A DNA stretch of 20,287 nt, from the IMG/VR virus record IMGVR_UViG_3300011115_000860, positions 1 to 20,287 of that record. One strand, written 5' to 3'. The stretch's first letter is position 1. Every line of letters starts with the position of its first letter. The stretch is from a virus. Of the stretch, positions 13,931-20,197 are shown in pieces. The translations under genes were made by a program, and so were the position numbers. The notes under the pieces were generated by a model that worked only from the letters and a program-made list of their open reading frames with translations, was not told the origin of the DNA and searched no databases.

Positions 13931-14149
13931 ATGCAACCCAAGTCTTATTTTTACACCTATCTCATCGGAGATGGGCAATACCACCGAACTTCTTATGCTC
14001 TTACAAGTAAGAAGGCTCTTTATCGCTATGTTCGTGAACATCACGGACTCTCTAGCGTATACGGAATCGTCAAGACGATCCATAAAACGCTTAACCTAAG
14101 CCTACCTGCCTATAAGGGCAAGGCTTTACTCGTGAAAGGCGGTGCTTAA
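13931..14149 (+). CDS. Small basic protein of unknown function (72 aa)
   Basis: The start is ATG 13931, six bases after AAAGGAG; a TTG two codons earlier is less likely. The protein begins MQPKSYFYTYLIGDGQYHRT and is basic and Tyr-rich, with a SKKALYRYVREHH helix. No family is recognised. The start codon lies inside the perfect 14-base palindrome GTTGCATATGCAAC (13924-13937), which could bind a dimeric repressor or fold over the start. The stop overlaps the next ATG by one base (TAATG). Confidence 0.82.
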   Translation: MQPKSYFYTYLIGDGQYHRTSYALTSKKALYRYVREHHGLSSVYGIVKTIHKTLNLSLPAYKGKALLVKGGA

Positions 14150-14289
14150 TGAGTGCCTATAAACGAGCCTTAGTAAAAGGCGACCAAGTTATCAAAAACC
14201 CTATGACGGCAGGGGTACGAGCCGTTGTAAGAACCCAATTATGGGACAACCATTTCCGAGCCTTAATGCTCACTAAGGAGAGTGTGTAA
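14149..14289 (+). CDS. Small unknown protein (46 aa)
   Basis: This frame was read by hand: ATG 14149 to TAA 14287-14289, starting MSAYKRALVKGDQVIKNPMT and ending LMLTKESV. It overlaps both neighbours by one base (TAATG at each end) and exactly fills the gap between them, which is strong support for a real gene. Its last codons (AAG GAG AGT GTG TAA) supply the RBS of the next gene. The peptide is basic and soluble; function unknown. Confidence 0.75.
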   Translation: MSAYKRALVKGDQVIKNPMTAGVRAVVRTQLWDNHFRALMLTKESV

Positions 14290-14654
14290 TGAAAGTATCA
14301 CAACTAATCGAAATGCTATCTAAGTACCCTGCCGATATGAATGTCGTGGGTATAAATAAAGACCACGCTAATGGGGATGACTATGAATACATAGGCGACT
14401 TAGAATTAAGTGAGACGCTTATCATAAATAACCCTTGCACCAATGAAATAGAGTCCATACGGGATGTATATGGATATTGTGTGTTGCCTATGAGTGAGGA
14501 AGTATGGGGGTCAGGCTTTGAACAACCTACACCATACAAAGTGCTAATGGTTAGTTATACAGGGTTAGGGTGTGGGTCTCACCTTGATTATGAGAAACGA
14601 GACGAACTTAGTCCTGATGAACTTAATAAAATTATAGATAAGGAGAGTGTATAA
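14289..14654 (+). CDS. MKVSQLIE-type small phage protein (121 aa), paralogue 1
   Basis: The N-terminus MKVSQLIEMLSKYPADMNVV is a motif recurring in many phage proteins of unknown function (MKVSELIE...LSKYP...V), here followed by an acidic beta-rich domain. A second protein at 19047-19403 has the same N-terminus, so this phage has two diverged members. The RBS (AAGGAG) is inside the end of the preceding gene, and this gene's own KESV ending carries the RBS of the following one. The shared domain probably mediates protein binding, but its role is not known. Confidence 0.85.
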   Translation: MKVSQLIEMLSKYPADMNVVGINKDHANGDDYEYIGDLELSETLIINNPCTNEIESIRDVYGYCVLPMSEEVWGSGFEQPTPYKVLMVSYTGLGCGSHLDYEKRDELSPDELNKIIDKESV

Positions 14655-14950
14655 TGAGTTACTTTAATCATAATTGGATTGACCAATTAGCCAACACCAA
14701 TGTACACCTTGAAGATACTCGTGTGCTATCCGTCAGCACCAACAAGTTCGGCAAAGGCTATATGACAAGCGTTAGGTTTGACGATCAAGATGTGCCAACC
14801 TATTCATATGCAGATGATCTGTATGACGCTTGGGATAGGCACAACGAGGTCGTGGAACTTATAGCGTACAGCCGACCTGTTCAGTTTATGTATGAGAGTG
14901 AGCCGACCTACTCACCTTATGTCAGGTCATCTTGGGTAAACAATTTATAA
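14654..14950 (+). CDS. Unknown protein (98 aa)
   Basis: The protein starts MSYFNHNWIDQLANTNVHLE and is Tyr/Asp/Ser-rich with beta-like segments (SVRFDDQDVPTYSYADDLYD). Its ATG overlaps the previous TAA by one base, and the RBS AAGGAG lies within the previous gene. It is the last member of this coupled cluster. A hairpin leader and the amidoligase gene follow 91 nt later. No family is recognised and no membrane segment is present. Confidence 0.82.
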   Translation: MSYFNHNWIDQLANTNVHLEDTRVLSVSTNKFGKGYMTSVRFDDQDVPTYSYADDLYDAWDRHNEVVELIAYSRPVQFMYESEPTYSPYVRSSWVNNL

Positions 14951-14977
14951 GCGTTTTACAGAGTTTTATAGGGTCTA

Positions 14978-15003
14978 GGTGAGATACCCATATAAATCTC
15001 ACC
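14978..15003 (+). promoter_or_regulatory. Hairpin in the leader of the amidoligase gene
   Basis: GGTGAGAT (14978-14985) pairs perfectly with ATCTCACC (14996-15003). Outer ATAGGG (14968-14973) can also pair with CCCTAT (15011-15016), which competes with the RBS-proximal hairpin at 15010-15023. This may be a regulatory switch or simply a processed leader; there is no T run. Confidence 0.55.
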
Positions 15004-15009
15004 ATACTC

Positions 15010-15034
15010 GCCCTATCAAGGGCTAATTAGGAGG
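15010..15034 (+). promoter_or_regulatory. RBS-proximal hairpin and strong RBS of the amidoligase gene
   Basis: GCCCT-ATCA-AGGGC (15010-15023) lies five bases before AGGAGG (15029-15034), which is seven bases before the ATG at 15042. Confidence 0.6.
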
Positions 15035-15041
15035 CATACCA

Positions 15042-16790
15042 ATGCCAAACACATCAATAGTTTTCCAACGCACCTCGATCATACCCAATGGTGTGACTGA
15101 TGAGCAGATCACTCGTTGGACAGGACAAACCGACCTCGGCTATAGTATAGCCAAAGATATGGTCTTACACGATCTGCGTGAGACTCCCTATATCACAGGC
15201 ATTGAGGCGATAAGCCCTCGCACTCTAGATTTGCTCGTCAATCAATACCTGAGTATGAGTTATGTCTTAAGAAATGCACGAACTGAAAACCTTACGGCAC
15301 GGGGTACGGATAATGTGCGAGAGGAATTAGCCCATATTATTAACACAACCCTTGGTACTATGGAGTACTGCCTTTCTCGCCTCGAACACCAAACCTTCTT
15401 ACATAGCCCCATAGATGGGGAACGCATTACTACTAGGCTTATAAACGAATTGCCTATGATTGATGTGTCAAGGGAAATTTTCCAAATGAACTCAGCACAA
15501 GGGGGTATGCGACCTTATGTGTATGCCTGTGATTACGAATTATTTGCCGATTCGTGTGGGGATTGTTGTTCTGATTTCCCTAGCCATATACCTTCAGTTA
15601 GAGGCACAATCGTTGATAATGTTTACGAGTATCGACAACGAGCACACTCAATACAAGATAGCAACGGCGATCCCGTCATATGTAATGATTGCTTCGAGGA
15701 TCATTGGAATGAGTGTGATGATTGCGGTGAGTATGTCAATATGGATGATCATAGTTGCTCATCATCAGAATCAGTCTACTTCACTTGTAATACATCAGCC
15801 ACTCATAGCGTGGGTGATACGACCTTGCAGTTCGGTCAGCGAACCATAGGCATTGAGTTTGAGACAGGCTCAGGGGCTAGGAATCATAACTTCCAAAAAG
15901 CGTTTACCTCTGCCTTCCCTAAGTGGGGCGTACACGAAGACGGATCATTGGGTGATGATGCACTCGAGTTTGTAACCAACCCATTAGGGGGTCATCATAT
16001 TCAAAATGAAGTGCTTCAGTTCTATAAAATGTGTGGTGACTACGGCGTAGAAACTCAGGACAAAAGTGCGGGTATGCATATCCATATCGGGTGTTCAGAT
16101 ATCTACGAATTGATTGGGGGTCATCAGAATAAGACTTGGACTGAGGGCTCGGCTAATGATCTTGTTGAACGCCACATTATGGCAGGTTCATTGGAGTCTC
16201 AGGGTAGTGATTGCCCCTATGTCAGAGTCGATAGTGATGAGGTTAAGTTGATCAATCACTCTGATGTACCTGAGGAAACAATGGTAATGATGGGCAACGC
16301 CTTTGTCAATATCGCTAGGTGCTTTATCAACAAGACTCGTAGCCTTAATACCTATTGCCGTTCACCCTTTGGCTTCAGGGATAAGGGTAGCAAGAGTGAG
16401 GTGCTTAAGAAAACCAATGATTACACTTATCCTGCTATCGCTATGCGTAACCTCAAGACAATGGAGTTCCGCTTGTATCCTTCAACGACAAGTGTGAACT
16501 ATGCTCTGGCTCGTATCGAACTCAGTCAGAAACTCGTTGAGTATATGGCTATCAATATGGTCAAGTATCAAGACGCTTATGCACAGGGCATTACGGAAAC
16601 CTCTATGCCTGATGTGTTCAAGTTGTTGCGATTATCGAGTGTAATCAATCACGCCAATGAAAGTTATCCGACCAATATGGTGGACAAGTTAGGCGATATG
16701 ATTGGCTTATCGACTGAGGCTCGTACGCACCTTCAATTCCTGTATACTCGTAGTCATTTGAAATCAGCCTCATCAACCTTTGAACTTTAA
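15042..16790 (+). CDS. Zinc-ribbon amidoligase (COOH-NH2 ligase), 582 aa
   Basis: Residues about 260-480 carry the hallmarks of the amidoligase family (glutamine-synthetase/ATP-grasp-related COOH-NH2 ligases): GIEFE (270-274), HEDGSL (298-303), EFVTNPL (309-315), GMHIHIG (344-350) and MEFRLYPST (474-482). These should bind ATP and metal and join a carboxylate to an amine. Before it come a helical domain (1-150) and a Cys-rich region: C172/C175/C176, then CNDC (214-217) and ECDDCGE (224-230), a likely zinc ribbon. The C-terminal 100 residues are helical. It heads an operon with a glutamine amidotransferase 27 nt downstream, a pairing known for this ligase family. Substrate unknown: it may be a protein carboxyl group, a small peptide or a nucleotide derivative. 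The amidoligase identity is strong, the role inferred. Confidence 0.9.
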   Translation: MPNTSIVFQRTSIIPNGVTDEQITRWTGQTDLGYSIAKDMVLHDLRETPYITGIEAISPRTLDLLVNQYLSMSYVLRNARTENLTARGTDNVREELAHIINTTLGTMEYCLSRLEHQTFLHSPIDGERITTRLINELPMIDVSREIFQMNSAQGGMRPYVYACDYELFADSCGDCCSDFPSHIPSVRGTIVDNVYEYRQRAHSIQDSNGDPVICNDCFEDHWNECDDCGEYVNMDDHSCSSSESVYFTCNTSATHSVGDTTLQFGQRTIGIEFETGSGARNHNFQKAFTSAFPKWGVHEDGSLGDDALEFVTNPLGGHHIQNEVLQFYKMCGDYGVETQDKSAGMHIHIGCSDIYELIGGHQNKTWTEGSANDLVERHIMAGSLESQGSDCPYVRVDSDEVKLINHSDVPEETMVMMGNAFVNIARCFINKTRSLNTYCRSPFGFRDKGSKSEVLKKTNDYTYPAIAMRNLKTMEFRLYPSTTSVNYALARIELSQKLVEYMAINMVKYQDAYAQGITETSMPDVFKLLRLSSVINHANESYPTNMVDKLGDMIGLSTEARTHLQFLYTRSHLKSASSTFEL

Positions 16791-16817
16791 CCAACCAACC
16801 CTATAAGGAGAATCATT

Positions 16818-17807
16818 ATGTGTGGTATCTGGGCAATCATTCCTAAGCACAACAAGTGTGCTAATCAATTACGACAACTAGCGTATCTACTCGCTGAGTT
16901 TAACGATACTCGTGGGGGTCAGTCCTTCGGCATATGGCATAGAAAGGATACGCTACGCCGAGTCGGTGAGTTTTGGGATCGTGTTAATCGTAAGCCTGTC
17001 CGTATGCTCATTGGGAATTGGTCTCCCAATACGGATAATTGGATTGCAGGTCATAGCCGTTGGGCTACTCACGGAAAGGTAACCGAGGAAAACCAACACC
17101 CCTTTACTTATGGCGAGTATACCCTTGCTCATAATGGGGTCGTTGATGTGGAAGGTTATAGCGACAAGGATCACGCTGTGGATTCAGGTCGTATCGTTAA
17201 GTCAATCGTAGATCACGGCATTGTTGATGGACTCAGCAAAGTCTCAGGATCGTGTGGTCTAATCGTGTCTAAGGGCAACGAACTCTTTGCCTATCGGGGT
17301 AATCAGGAACTCTCCCTTGCTCAAGGCTCTTGGGGTACAGCGATCTCTAGTGATCGTGAACATCTAGAGAAAGCCTTATGTCGTGTGGGTTTAACACCCA
17401 AGACGATTGGTTCAATGAAGCAAGATGAGTTTACCAATCTCATCACAGGCGATATAACACCTGCCAAGTTGGGTGTTTCAGCCCACCCCGCAAAGTCTTG
17501 GAAAGATTACGGCTATGATAACTATGGGTATAGCACCCTTGGTGCGAGTGTCTATTCACCTCATACCCCTGTAACGAATAGTGGGTGGGCTACTCAGACG
17601 AAAGCCCCCCTCTACCCTACGACTGAGGCAGACGGATATGTGGATCGTATGGAAAACCCTGAACTTTATGATCGGTGCGATGATTGTGGTGAGACGTTTT
17701 ACCATACCCAATTAGGGTGGTATCAAGATTCTGATAACTTAATGTGTGATCGTTGTTCCTATAGTTGGTATGGAGATCACGCAAAGGCAATCAAGGTGCT
17801 CGTATAA
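16818..17807 (+). CDS. Class II glutamine amidotransferase with C-terminal zinc ribbon (329 aa)
   Basis: The protein starts MCGIWAI, so Met removal exposes the Cys2 nucleophile. It continues with the GATase II signatures RGGQSFGIW (32-40), GHSRWATHGKVTEENQHPF (78-96), LAHNGVV (103-109), DSGRIVKSI (122-130) and GSCGLIV (144-150); compare GHTRWATHG and VHNGI in GlmS. It should release ammonia from glutamine. There is no fused synthase domain: residues 215-280 are a Tyr/Gly/Ser-rich linker and residues 287-313 form a zinc ribbon (CDDCGE...CDRC). The CDDCGE block is shared with the amidoligase upstream. It lies within that operon, with AAGGAG eight bases before ATG. Likely it feeds ammonia or an amide to the ligase. 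Confidence 0.92.
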   Translation: MCGIWAIIPKHNKCANQLRQLAYLLAEFNDTRGGQSFGIWHRKDTLRRVGEFWDRVNRKPVRMLIGNWSPNTDNWIAGHSRWATHGKVTEENQHPFTYGEYTLAHNGVVDVEGYSDKDHAVDSGRIVKSIVDHGIVDGLSKVSGSCGLIVSKGNELFAYRGNQELSLAQGSWGTAISSDREHLEKALCRVGLTPKTIGSMKQDEFTNLITGDITPAKLGVSAHPAKSWKDYGYDNYGYSTLGASVYSPHTPVTNSGWATQTKAPLYPTTEADGYVDRMENPELYDRCDDCGETFYHTQLGWYQDSDNLMCDRCSYSWYGDHAKAIKVLV

Positions 17808-17840
17808 TCAACCTCAACCCATACCCAACTAGGAGAAACA

Positions 17841-18833
17841 ATGAAAATTATTAACGATTGGATTAACAAGTATGGTCAAGACAATTACTTCCATCTCTTT
17901 GATGCAGGTGGTTCAAACGACTTCAATGTGTGTGAACTTTCCTTTACCACTAGCCGTGAGTTTCACGAAGGTCAGACGGCTTGGTTAAGGGATACCTTTT
18001 GGAATAATCTCATTGAACGCTATAAGGGTTTATGTAGAGATAATCTTGATGGTAGACTCAGCGACCCACTCTATGTATCTATGGAAAAACTAATGGATAC
18101 AATGGGTGTGTATGTACCAAGCGAGTTCTTTGTCGATAGCATATCCGATAGAGCCAAAGTCTTGAGAGACATAGACGAGGACAAGATGTGTTTGCTTGAT
18201 GTGTTATGTGCCTTGTTCCCCTTCTTGCCAAGAATCTATGATAAGAACGCCTATGTCCAAAGGTTATACAATACGGCACTAGGATATGTGTATGAGGCGA
18301 GAGGGGACATCAAGAAAATCTATGAGGATCACGGAGATTACTTCTTAAGTCCCGATTCTATATTAGAGTTTGAGTATAGCCCCAAGGGTGATCGCTATCG
18401 TATCAAGTTCTTATCACCCATATGGTTACATCATCTATACAAGAAACTAGAGTGTATGTACAACCTCAATATCCAAGTATCAACAGGTAGGTTTAGGGAG
18501 AAGTATCCTAGTGCCGATATGAGGACGGAGTATGGTCAGCCTATTCATCTCTATCGCTTGGGCAGAAACATTGCTAAGGACTATACCTACCTCTATAACC
18601 TTGAGTATAAAGATGGAACGATTGAGGCAACCTCAGATAGTGACTTCTTTCCACCCTATGTATTCACGCCGTTCGAGGACGAACTTAATATCGCCAAGAT
18701 TAACTTCGCAGGTAATACGCTTAGGTATTGCGATACTAGACTTGCTACATTGGCTAAGTCTATGGATAAAGCCAATAACTTCCTTGCTGATTACAAGAGC
18801 ATAGGTCTTAACGAGTATTTGGAAGGTGCGTGA
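17841..18833 (+). CDS. Unknown protein of the amidoligase operon (330 aa)
   Basis: The gene lies 33 nt after the amidotransferase, with AGGAG six bases before the ATG (MKIINDWINKYGQDNYFHLF). It has a helical, aromatic-rich body with no Walker, GATase or ligase motif. There are five scattered Cys and no CxxC pair, and no signal peptide or membrane span. Blocks that may help a profile search are 'LDVLCALFPFLPRIYDKNAY' near 118-137 and 'FLSPIWLHHLYKKLECMYNL' near 190-209. Its stop overlaps the ATG of the next small gene (TGATG), so it is translated with the operon. It may be the modified substrate, a partner or a regulator. Function unknown. Confidence 0.88.
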   Translation: MKIINDWINKYGQDNYFHLFDAGGSNDFNVCELSFTTSREFHEGQTAWLRDTFWNNLIERYKGLCRDNLDGRLSDPLYVSMEKLMDTMGVYVPSEFFVDSISDRAKVLRDIDEDKMCLLDVLCALFPFLPRIYDKNAYVQRLYNTALGYVYEARGDIKKIYEDHGDYFLSPDSILEFEYSPKGDRYRIKFLSPIWLHHLYKKLECMYNLNIQVSTGRFREKYPSADMRTEYGQPIHLYRLGRNIAKDYTYLYNLEYKDGTIEATSDSDFFPPYVFTPFEDELNIAKINFAGNTLRYCDTRLATLAKSMDKANNFLADYKSIGLNEYLEGA

Positions 18834-18982
18834 TGACTAGATTAAGAATCAATAAAAAAATCAGATCAATTATTTTATTACTTTCATATGCCATCGGGAT
18901 TGTGATTGCCACGCATAGTTTTTTATCTGGTATGATTGTAATAGTTTTACTAGATGGTCTCGTTAGACATAAGTTGGATTAA
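18833..18982 (+). CDS. Small membrane protein (49 aa)
   Basis: This frame was read by hand: ATG 18833 overlaps the previous TGA by one base. After a basic N-terminus (MTRLRINKKIR) there is a hydrophobic stretch (SIILLLSYAIGIVIA, about 12-26), then a second (FLSGMIVIVLLDGLV, about 30-44), and a short polar tail. It resembles a two-span inner membrane peptide with a positive-inside N-terminus. In phages such peptides include holin-like or superinfection-exclusion proteins, but nothing here fixes the role. It lacks a strong RBS of its own and probably depends on coupling. Confidence 0.7.
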   Translation: MTRLRINKKIRSIILLLSYAIGIVIATHSFLSGMIVIVLLDGLVRHKLD

Positions 18983-18989
18983 GGGTATA

Positions 18990-19015
18990 GATGATCAACC
19001 CTTTTAATGATCATC
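18990..19015 (+). promoter_or_regulatory. Inverted repeat GATGATCA/TGATCATC
   Basis: An 8-bp perfect inverted repeat (18990-18997 and 19008-19015) with a 10-nt spacer lies in the gap before the second MKVS-type gene. It has no T tail. It may be a transcript hairpin or an operator for a dimeric protein. Confidence 0.5.
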
Positions 19016-19023
19016 ACAACAAA

Positions 19024-19042
19024 GCCCATTAGGGCAAAGGAG
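19024..19042 (+). promoter_or_regulatory. RBS-proximal hairpin
   Basis: GCCC-ATTA-GGGC (19024-19035) is directly followed by AAAGGAG (19036-19042), four bases before the ATG at 19047. Confidence 0.6.
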
Positions 19043-19046
19043 TTTT

Positions 19047-19403
19047 ATGAAAGTATCAGAACTAATCGAAGTCTTATCTAAGTATCCAAAATCTTCTGAG
19101 GTTTGCATAAACTATCGGATAAGCAGAGATAATCATTATGAGGAAAATTGGAAACATATGTATGCCCATAGCCAATTAAGGCGTATTGATGCTGAGAAAA
19201 TATCCATACAGAGTGTTGGGCAAGATGACCTTGGGTATGTTTGCGGTTTGCCTTGCATACAGGTTTACGAGGATAGTAAATGGAATAAAGACAATGGCAT
19301 AGTCGAGGCAGTTCCTGAAGGTAATTGGACTAACACAGCCGAAGTGGTATTTATTGATATGATTGATACTCCAACTCAGTTAGATCATAACGGCACAAGG
19401 TAA
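19047..19403 (+). CDS. MKVSELIE-type small phage protein (118 aa), paralogue 2
   Basis: The N-terminus MKVSELIEVLSKYPKSSEVC matches that of the 121-aa protein at 14289-14654, while the remainder has diverged (acidic, aromatic, beta-rich). The shared start points to duplication of a small binding domain or to exchange among phages. It has a strong RBS just after a hairpin and lies 10 nt before the next gene. Function unknown. Confidence 0.85.
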   Translation: MKVSELIEVLSKYPKSSEVCINYRISRDNHYEENWKHMYAHSQLRRIDAEKISIQSVGQDDLGYVCGLPCIQVYEDSKWNKDNGIVEAVPEGNWTNTAEVVFIDMIDTPTQLDHNGTR

Positions 19404-19413
19404 AGGAGAATAT

Positions 19414-19773
19414 ATGAAACTACTCGTACCCTTCTTAAGCAAGTCAGTCTTTATGTGGGTAAATGCGGACAATACATATAATACGAATAGGTATGGCTTT
19501 ACAATGGGACACGCACTTATAAAATCCTTCTCAACATACCTAGAGATTAAGCAAGATACCCAAGGCTTAGATCAAGTAGCCATAATGGCGTTTGAAAGGT
19601 TCAGTATATTTGATTGGTCGTTTGTGCCTTGCTTGGTATTCGTGCCTAAACAAAATGATGTGGACATTATCGAGATGGACGATCGGGTAATGTTTTGCAC
19701 GAAGGACTTTAAAGATGATGTTATTGAACCACTTAGAGATGTCATTAAAAATATGAATAAGGAGAGCCAATGA
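19414..19773 (+). CDS. Unknown small protein (119 aa)
   Basis: The protein starts MKLLVPFLSKSVFMWVNADN and is aromatic-rich with a beta/alpha mix, no clear signal peptide and no known motif. AAAGGAG is five bases before the ATG. Its ending (ATGAATAAGGAGAGCCAATG) encodes NKESQ and supplies the RBS and overlapping start (ATGA) of the next gene. Function unknown. Confidence 0.82.
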   Translation: MKLLVPFLSKSVFMWVNADNTYNTNRYGFTMGHALIKSFSTYLEIKQDTQGLDQVAIMAFERFSIFDWSFVPCLVFVPKQNDVDIIEMDDRVMFCTKDFKDDVIEPLRDVIKNMNKESQ

Positions 19774-19943
19774 ACGAAGAACTAAAAGAATACACTTGCA
19801 CCATCACGCTTGTGTTTGACGGAAACAAACACGAAGCAGAAAGTGAGCAGGATTATAGAGATAAGGTCAAAGATAATTTCTTTGAAGAGTTTGGAATAAA
19901 CTTAATTGACAAGGATATTTCTAATATCGAGGAGAGCCAATGA
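19770..19943 (+). CDS. Small acidic protein (57 aa)
   Basis: This frame was read by hand: ATG 19770 overlaps the previous TGA by 4 nt (ATGA). It starts MNEELKEYTCTITLVFDGNK and ends SNIEESQ with TGA at 19941-19943. It is acidic, with a beta-like start and a helical middle. The RBS GGAG is in the end of the previous gene, and its own tail again carries GGAGAGCCAATGA for the next. Function unknown. Confidence 0.75.
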   Translation: MNEELKEYTCTITLVFDGNKHEAESEQDYRDKVKDNFFEEFGINLIDKDISNIEESQ

Positions 19944-20038
19944 ATATACTCGTAACCCTATTGTTTCCAGTAGTTGTATTCTATATACTCAATAAGATTA
20001 TTGACAGATGTACCCAAGAAAAGGAGAACCTAAAATGA
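19940..20038 (+). CDS. Single-span membrane peptide (32 aa)
   Basis: This frame was read by hand: ATG 19940 overlaps the previous TGA by 4 nt. It begins MNILVTLLFPVVVFYILNKI, a hydrophobic span of about 16-18 residues, and continues with a charged tail (IDRCTQEKENLK). It has the layout of a small inner-membrane anchor. Its last codons hold AAGGAG for the next start. Overlaps at both ends make it likely to be real despite its length. Confidence 0.65.
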   Translation: MNILVTLLFPVVVFYILNKIIDRCTQEKENLK

Positions 20039-20196
20039 AAATGTTATCACTAACCCAAACAATGCTAAGTCCAATGTTTACTTACACTTACAAGCAATAC
20101 TTCAAGGGGGGTTTATCCCCCCCTTTTTTTGTGTTATTATTATGGGGCTGTCATCAGACAACACACACACACACAACGGCACAAGCCGAAAGGAGT
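20035..20196 (+). CDS. Short frame read through a terminator (53 aa)
   Basis: ATG 20035 overlaps the previous TGA by 4 nt and has AAGGAG eight bases upstream, so translation probably begins here. It starts MKMLSLTQTMLSPMFTYTYK. The frame has no stop before or within the terminator at 20106-20130 and ends only at TAA 20194-20196, inside the leader of the next gene. Transcripts that end at the terminator would thus be nonstop mRNAs. It may be a leader peptide, a decayed gene or an accident of coupling. The part after the terminator is low-complexity (QTTHTHTTA). Confidence 0.45.
20106..20130 (+). terminator. Strong intrinsic terminator
   Basis: GGGGGG (20106-20111), the loop TTTAT, and a run of seven C (20117-20123) form the stem, followed by seven T residues. 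Confidence 0.9.
20144..20174 (+). repeat. GGGGCTGTCATCA plus CA-repeat element, copy 2
   Basis: The 13-mer is identical to 13341-13353. A CA tract follows (20160-20173). This copy lies in the 5' leader of the last gene, after a terminator; TTATTATTAT just upstream could act as a -10 region. Confidence 0.75.
20175..20193 (+). promoter_or_regulatory. RBS-proximal hairpin
   Basis: CGGC-ACAA-GCCG (20175-20186) is directly followed by AAAGGAG (20187-20193), four bases before the ATG at 20198. Confidence 0.6.
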
Positions 20197-20197
20197 A

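Noticed and set aside
13742-14083. Minus-strand 113-aa frame
   Set aside because: It overlaps the 72-aa gene and the promoter-like region, with no RBS and atypical composition.
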